Of a stretch of 64,000 bases of DNA, positions 59,712-64,000 are shown piece after piece. The notes under the pieces are model-generated. The model saw only the letters and a list, made by a program, of their open reading frames with translations. It made no database searches and was not told the DNA's origin. How positions within the stretch are numbered: position 1 is the first letter of the stretch; the number at the start of each line of letters is the position of its first letter. The DNA comes from an uncultured Dehalococcoidia bacterium (GTDB lineage: Bacteria > Chloroflexota > Dehalococcoidia > Lucifugimonadales > CAJWER01), in the NCBI GenBank assembly GCA_958296115.1, contig OY282442.1, positions 1,683,158 through 1,747,157 on the forward strand. Direction: 5' to 3'. A program made the position numbers and the translations under genes.

Positions 59712-60923
59712 CTACTTGACGAAGAGCTTGCGGGCGACGCTCGTGAGCGCCTCGCACCCGTCCGCGGTTATCAACGTCGTCTCGCTGAACATCGTGCCGC
59801 ACTCGCCAAGCCGTCGGAGAGCGACGGGATGATGGAAGACCATGCCCGGCTGGAGGCGTGTCTGGTTGCCCAGCATGATGGCGGCGGTCCCGTCGCCCCA
59901 GCTCGGCGGGAACCCGGCGCCGACCGCATAGGCGAACACGCCGTGGAAGACCAGGCCCGGCCCTGCTTGGTCTATGCCCTGCCATCCGGCCCTCGCCACC
60001 TCGTCGGCGGTTACGCCGGGCCGCATGGCGGAGATGATGTTGTCGAGGGCCGCAAGGCATGCGTTCGCCAACCGCGCGACCCCGGGCGCTGGCTCCCCGA
60101 TGGATATTGTCCGCATCATCGGAGCGGTGTATCGTTGGACACACGCCCCGAACTCCATGCATAGGCTGTCGCCCCCGCTTAGGGGGACGCGCTTGTGAGT
60201 GGAATGAAGGATGCCGGAGCGTCTTCCGCTGGTTACGATGGGCGACAGGCACATGTACTCGGAGCCGGCCTCGAACATCGCGCGGTTGCCGGTAGCGGCC
60301 ACGTCGTTGTCGGTCTTCCCCTCTCCGGCCGCCTCTATCGCCGCCAGTATCCCGGCGTCCGTGATTCGGGCCGCCTGGCGCAGGTACTCGATCTCTTGGT
60401 TTGACTTGGTTATCTTGACCGTCGAGACCAACCTCGAGCCGTCCACCAGGTCGGCGTGGGGCAGGGCTTCGCGGAGCATTGCGAGGGAGTCGGGGGTCAT
60501 GCCGGGGAGCGACTGCTCCACGCCTACGCGCGACCTGTCCAGCCCATGTTCGGCCAGGAGCCTGGCGAGGTACCGCTCGCGTCCGAGTCCGCCGGGGTAG
60601 CCGTGTACTTGTCCGAGCCACGTATGCAGCAGGGCGGTCCCAATCTCCGGGGGATGGACCACCAGTATCGGCTGGCCTTCCAGGGGCAGGATTACGCATT
60701 CGCCGTTGTACATCGCGAAGCTCTGGTGGCCTGCCAGGTAGTACACGTTGGGGGGATGTTGGGCGACGAGGACATCGACGTCCGCCTCGCGCATCGCTTT
60801 CCGGACGGCCTCTATACGTTTCCCGTACTCTTCGACCGAGAACGCGAGCTCTTGGGGCAGCCCCGCTAGGGATTCCAGCCCCACCGGGCCTCCCGCCAAG
60901 CTGCCATGAACGGACACGACCAT
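59712..60923 (-). CDS. Creatinase/ectoine-hydrolase-like M24 family protein
   Basis: This 403-residue pita-bread-fold protein has N-terminal AQHPPNVYYLAGHQSFAMYN and C-terminal M24 domain. The five metal ligands of aminopeptidases are largely missing: LCMEFGACVQRYTAPMMRT lacks both Asp, GVFAYAVGAGFPPSWGDG replaces the His block, and MVFHHP replaces the first Glu. This matches the metal-free creatinase/DoeA branch, which hydrolyses C-N bonds of creatine or ectoine. GGAGG precedes ATG 60923. Confidence 0.83.
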   Translation of the reverse strand: MVVSVHGSLAGGPVGLESLAGLPQELAFSVEEYGKRIEAVRKAMREADVDVLVAQHPPNVYYLAGHQSFAMYNGECVILPLEGQPILVVHPPEIGTALLHTWLGQVHGYPGGLGRERYLARLLAEHGLDRSRVGVEQSLPGMTPDSLAMLREALPHADLVDGSRLVSTVKITKSNQEIEYLRQAARITDAGILAAIEAAGEGKTDNDVAATGNRAMFEAGSEYMCLSPIVTSGRRSGILHSTHKRVPLSGGDSLCMEFGACVQRYTAPMMRTISIGEPAPGVARLANACLAALDNIISAMRPGVTADEVARAGWQGIDQAGPGLVFHGVFAYAVGAGFPPSWGDGTAAIMLGNQTRLQPGMVFHHPVALRRLGECGTMFSETTLITADGCEALTSVARKLFVK

Positions 60924-61142
60924 CTTGTTACCTCCGATTTGCCGAGAAACGCGAGACCCGTTGTCTGGACTTATAACATTTCGGTTGATGAGGCCATGAA
61001 CGGGTCAATCATCCTCACCCTACCCTCTCCCGTCAAGGGGGAGGTGTCCGAGTCAGGATTTTTGGGATTGGGGAGCGCAGGCGGGACGCCCGCTCATGGG
61101 ATAGTGGTGAGTGTAGAGTAGTGAGTCGAGATGGGGGCGTGG
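60924..61142. repeat. Gap with two palindromic repeats, no gene
   Basis: It contains CCCTCTCCC/GGGGGAGG (61023-61044, loop GTCAA) and GCAGGCGGGACGCCC (61078-61092), copies of the two dispersed families. No gene is supported. Confidence 0.6.
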
Positions 61143-61604
61143 TGAATTATCCTCGCCATGGTCCTCTGTCGTGGAGGAGATGGGGAGGGGGCAGGCGGGA
61201 CGCCTGCGCTCCGGGGATGGGGGACGCGCTGAATTGCCTTCACCCTGGGTCTCTCCCCGTGAGGGGAGGGGTGATGAAGGCTGGGGCCTTGTTGGCGCCT
61301 TCGTCTATGTTCGCGTTGTCTCTGTCCGGCTCCTTTGCGGGGGAATCGCCCTTGCCCTGGCCCTCTCCCATCAAGGGAGAGGGGACGGGGCGGGGAATCG
61401 CCCTTGTCTCCTAGCCCTTTCCCTTCGGGGGAGGGACGCAGGGCGGGGCGTTTGCCCTCACCCTGGCCCTTTCCCCCGTGAGGGAGAGGGTACTTGGCGG
61501 GTCTTGCGACCCGCGTCCTGTCTACTCCTAGTTCCCCCGCTCTCGCGGGAGATGAGTTTGCCTTGCAAGGCAGTGACTCCGGTACTTGCTTCGAGGATGC
61601 CGAC
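61143..61604. repeat. Right arm of the long inverted repeat
   Basis: This is the reverse-complement counterpart of 1-385, slightly longer through extra CCCTCTCCC-type copies. The same landmarks appear in reverse order: TCCTCTGTCGTGGAGGAGAT, GCAGGCGGGACGCCTGC (61191-61207), the GGCTCCTTTGCGGGGG block, GCGGGTC/GACCCGC (61497-61514), the CCCGCTCTCGCGGG hairpin and GCCTTGCAAGGC. Arms are about 61 kb apart in inverted orientation. No gene is supported here. Confidence 0.75.
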
Positions 61605-61884
61605 GTCGATCGCCCGCCGACACTGGGGGTGCAGCCCCTCCTCTAACTTTCCCGGACGGCTGACGGGCCCTTGCGGGACCGCCTGCGTTTCGCGCTTGGA
61701 CCTTCCACCCGCCAAGGCGTCGGGCTGCGCTGGCTACGGTCCTCCCGGTCGTCCGAGAGTCCGCACCTGGAACGGGGGAGGCACATTTGGCACTGCGTCC
61801 TCCTGTCGAGACGCCGGAACACAGAGCGGCCTTCTCATACCGCGGGGGCCCCGTCCCAACAACAGCGGCGGCATGAATGCCCAC
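61539..61884 (-). mobile_element. Decayed mobile-element 3' end, TnpB-like (tentative)
   Basis: On the minus strand one frame shows CGLSDDRED and, after a one-base shift, RTVASAARRLGGWKVQARNA and GGPARARQPSGK, then a basic tail up to the hairpin block. CG-x-DDR-x-VAS-x-R-L-GGW-x-RNAGGP is the pattern I expect at the zinc-ribbon end of IS605 TnpB. A frameshift plus loss of the rest of the gene makes it a remnant. The repeat in 1-115 is the same end. Family identification is tentative; the duplicated, frameshifted coding signal is what is seen. Confidence 0.4.
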
Positions 61885-62285
61885 AAGTTTTGGCAGAGGT
61901 GGCTCTGTGCCCGTTTGGAGTACGTCCCTTCGGGCCGTCTACAGACTAGCACGGCTGTTCTCGCGGTGTCAAGGGGCGCTATGGGGCAATTTGGGGGCAA
62001 TTTTCGGGATGAAGGGGAGTGCAGGCGTCCCGCCTGCGCTCCTTTGCGCCAAGGGGGTGGTTGTCTGAATCGGGATTTGCGGGATTGGTGGATTCTCAGG
62101 ATTGGGAGAGGGAGGGACACCCTCACCCTAGCCCGTTCCCGTGAAGGGAGAGGGGATGAGGCGGTCATCACGTCCTGATTTTCTTGACATGGTTTCGGGG
62201 CCGTTGCTACTATCCTCATGCTTTACAATGTTTGGTTTCGCGCTGGGGCCGGTATGCTGGCCCTTCTTGCCCGGAGGACGACTTA
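61885..62285. other. Gap with repeats upstream of thrC
   Basis: It contains GCAGGCGTCCCGCCTGC (62021-62037) and CCCGTTCCC/GGGAGAGGGG (62132-62154). TTGACA occurs at 62184-62189, and TATCCT/TACTAT-like sequences near 62207-62216 could be a -10, giving a weak promoter for the downstream thrC. GGAGG (62273-62277) is its ribosome site. Confidence 0.5.
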
Positions 62286-63512
62286 TTGCCCCACGTCAAG
62301 TCGCTGGAGTGCCGCGAGTGCGGCAGGACCTATCCCGTCGAGCCGACGAACGCCTGTGAGTTTTGCTTCGGTCCTCTCGAGGTCAGCTACGACTACGAGT
62401 CGATAGCGCGGAGCGTTACCCGCGAGTCCATCGCCGCCGGGCCGTTCTCGATGTGGCGCTATCATGATTTTCTGCCCGTCGGGGCCGAGGCGGCCGTGGA
62501 CATGGGGACGGGCTTCACGCCGCTGCTCCACGCGAAGAATCTGGGTAGGAAGCTTGGGCTGGACAGGCTTTACGTCAAGAACGACAGCGTGAATCCGACG
62601 TTCTCGTTCAAGGATCGGCCGGTGTCGGTTACTGCGACGAAGGCGTTGGAGTTCGAGTTCGAGACGCTGGCGTGCGTCTCTACGGGCAACCTGATGGGCG
62701 CGGTGGCGGCCCATGGGGCGAAGGCGGGCATGAGGACGGTGGTGTTCTTCCCGGGCAACTTGGAGGACGGCAAGGTTACGGGCGCTGCGGTATACGGGCC
62801 GACGCTGGTGGCGGTGGACGGCACCTACGACCAGGTGAACCGCCTGTGCAGCGAGTTGGCGGACAACCTGCGCTGGGCCTTCGTGAACATCAACATGCGT
62901 CCGTTCTACGCGGAGGGCAGCAAGACCCTGGGCTACGAAGTGGCGGAGCAGCTGGGCTGGAAGGCTCCCGACCATTGCGTGGTCCCGGCGGCGTCCGGGG
63001 AGCTTCACACGAAGATATGGAAGGGGTTGACGGAGATGGGGGACGTGGGCCTCATAGACCCGCCGTCCACCAGGATGCACCTGGCGCAGCCGGAGGGGTG
63101 CAGCCCCATCGTATCGGCGTTCGAGACGGGCGGCGAGCGTGTTGCTCCGGTGCGCCCGGACACCATCGCCAAGTCGCTGGCAATCGGCGACCCGGCGGCC
63201 GGCGTCTATGCCTTGCAGACGTTGAGGGAGACGGGCGGGAGCGCGGCGGCGGCGCCGGAGGACGAGGTGGCGGAGTGCATCCAGCTGTTGGCGGAGACCG
63301 AGGGCATCTTCACGGAGACGGCAGGCGGGGTGGTAATCTCCGGGCTGCGGAAGCTTGCAGAGTCTGGGGCTATCGGCAAGGACGAGGTGACGGTGGCGTT
63401 CATCACCGGCAACGGCTTCAAGACGCAGGAGGTCGTGGAGCATCTGGTCGATCCGGCGCATATCAAGCCGACGTATGCGTCGTTCGAGGCGGCGATGCTG
63501 GACGGCAAGTGA
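62286..63512 (+). CDS. thrC: Threonine synthase (second paralogue)
   Basis: This 408-residue PLP enzyme has an N-terminal zinc ribbon (ECRECGRTYP and ACEFCFGPL, Cys 9, 12, 24, 27). The Schiff-base Lys is in NPTFSFKDRPVSV (Lys 109), and the conserved late segments are VPAASGELHTKIWKG and TGNGFKT. TTG 62286 is chosen because GGAGG lies eight bases upstream and the zinc ribbon begins at once. A MoaD/ThiS-like carrier follows by 46 bases. With another thrC at 15222, one copy could use a different nucleophile, perhaps sulfide carried by that partner. Confidence 0.85.
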   Translation: MPHVKSLECRECGRTYPVEPTNACEFCFGPLEVSYDYESIARSVTRESIAAGPFSMWRYHDFLPVGAEAAVDMGTGFTPLLHAKNLGRKLGLDRLYVKNDSVNPTFSFKDRPVSVTATKALEFEFETLACVSTGNLMGAVAAHGAKAGMRTVVFFPGNLEDGKVTGAAVYGPTLVAVDGTYDQVNRLCSELADNLRWAFVNINMRPFYAEGSKTLGYEVAEQLGWKAPDHCVVPAASGELHTKIWKGLTEMGDVGLIDPPSTRMHLAQPEGCSPIVSAFETGGERVAPVRPDTIAKSLAIGDPAAGVYALQTLRETGGSAAAAPEDEVAECIQLLAETEGIFTETAGGVVISGLRKLAESGAIGKDEVTVAFITGNGFKTQEVVEHLVDPAHIKPTYASFEAAMLDGK

Positions 63513-63558
63513 GCTGCGAGGGTGGAATAGCGGACGTTCAGGATTGGAGGACTTGCGA

Positions 63559-63834
63559 ATGAGCGTAACAGTCAGGATACCAGCGCCGCTGCGCCGGCTT
63601 ACGGATGGGCAGGACAAGGTGAGCGCGGAGGGCGGGACGGTGGCCGAGGTGGTGAGTCATCTCGACGGACAGTATCCGGGTATGAGGGAGCGGCTCTGCG
63701 ACGAGAGCGGTCAGCTGCGCACCTTCGTGAACCTGTACGTGAACGGCGAGGACGTGCGGTTCATGGACGGGCTTGGCACGGCTACGGGGCCGGGCGACGA
63801 GTTGAGCGTGGTTCCCGCGGTAGCCGGGGGGTAG
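63559..63834 (+). CDS. MoaD/ThiS-like sulfur-carrier protein
   Basis: This 91-residue ubiquitin-fold protein ends in the Gly-Gly tail required for thiocarboxylation (SVVPAVAGG). MSVTVRIPAPLRRLTDGQDK and TVAEVVSHLDGQYPGMRERL are typical of MoaD-related carriers, including CysO-like ones. GGAGG lies nine bases before ATG. It is adjacent to threonine synthase, a pairing I also recall from Streptomyces, and suggests sulfur delivery for amino-acid or cofactor synthesis. Confidence 0.85.
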   Translation: MSVTVRIPAPLRRLTDGQDKVSAEGGTVAEVVSHLDGQYPGMRERLCDESGQLRTFVNLYVNGEDVRFMDGLGTATGPGDELSVVPAVAGG

Positions 63835-63846
63835 GCCCGTCCGGGT

Positions 63847-64000
63847 TCACGTCTTCGCGCACTCTGCGGGGCGCCAGCTCATCTTCATGTAGCGGTCGCC
63901 GGCTTCGAGCTCGTCGAGCATCTGGTTCAGCCGCTTGCGCCGCGTATCTTCGCGCTTGGCCCTGGCAATCCAGGCAAGGTAGTCGTTTCGCTGGTACGGG
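63847..64000 (-). CDS. YdeI/OmpD-associated-like protein, C-terminal part
   Basis: The last 50 codons of a minus-strand gene run off the right edge. The fragment reads YQRNDYLAWIARAKREDTRR and then KRLNQMLDELEAGDRYMKM, matching the end of YdeI-like (bacteriocin-protection/OmpD-associated) proteins. It is convergent with the MoaD-like gene. Confidence 0.65.
   Translation of the reverse strand, partial: PYQRNDYLAWIARAKREDTRRKRLNQMLDELEAGDRYMKMSWRPAECAKT

Noticed and set aside
61171-62178. Plus-strand frame through the repeat region
   Set aside because: It runs through palindromic repeats and the element remnant; composition is low complexity and no conserved segment is seen.
1-64000. tRNA or rRNA genes
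   Set aside because: I examined the intergenic gaps and saw no cloverleaf-like or conserved rRNA segments. A tRNAscan or Infernal run would settle it.

Overview
The window is GC-rich, densely coded bacterial DNA with many small intergenic palindromes. The gene mix suggests an uncultured Chloroflexota of the SAR202/Dehalococcoidia type, possibly sponge- or seawater-associated: phytanoyl-CoA dioxygenase, CocE hydrolase, creatinase-like M24 protein, RraA and DapA paralogues, a squalene-synthase family gene, threonine synthases with N-terminal zinc ribbons, a large Calx-beta surface protein and abundant restriction and toxin-antitoxin genes. This placement is inference from gene content; no rRNA or other decisive marker lies in the window.

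Layout. 1-437: one arm of a long diverged inverted repeat whose other arm lies at 61143-61604. 438-9874: housekeeping and metabolic genes (HhH-GPD glycosylase, ThuA-like and isochorismatase-like pair, MFS, squalene/phytoene synthase, YchF, MetF, AcpS, PhyH, NHL-repeat protein). 9864-13624: a small accessory block with two DUF433 antitoxins, one DUF5615 toxin, a deletion scar of a second toxin, and three tandem DUF4268 nuclease-like genes, the third lacking its nuclease half. 13636-23272: DUF1800, threonine synthase, a GSA-type aminotransferase, a broken DinB-like gene, TauE/SafE, RraA, two DapA-family genes separated by a 21-bp repeat peptide, dienelactone hydrolase and a DUF6295-like protein.

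23355-36328 is a defence-rich island. It holds a type I restriction system (HsdR; an HsdM-HsdS fusion with two near-duplicate specificity domains; a YgiT zinc-finger protein between them), a two-gene unit with the sizes, order and membrane topology of phage lambda RexA-RexB, a DUF3696-type ATPase followed by a PIN-like nuclease and a possible small third gene, and DarT-DarG. A three-gene split glutamate-synthase-like operon sits among them.

36332-40117 encodes a penicillin-acylase family protein, YgfZ and an IscA-type protein. 40601-49201 is a single 2,866-residue secreted protein with leucine-rich repeats, about 18 Calx-beta-like domains and a Pro/Lys/Thr-rich tandem repeat. 49260-60923 is a mostly minus-strand run: flavin oxidoreductase, flippase-like protein, TPR lipoprotein, membrane-anchored molybdopterin oxidoreductase, MFS, CocE hydrolase, a small lipoprotein, a maleate-isomerase-like protein and a creatinase-like protein. 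60924-62285 is gene-poor, built of repeats and a decayed mobile-element end that I tentatively read as TnpB. The window ends with threonine synthase plus a MoaD/ThiS-like carrier and the C-terminus of a YdeI-like protein.

The most notable content is the chromosomal RexAB-like pair inside the island. After it come the ATPase-PIN cassette, the HsdM-S fusion with twin specificity domains, and the tandem DUF4268 array with its truncated member.
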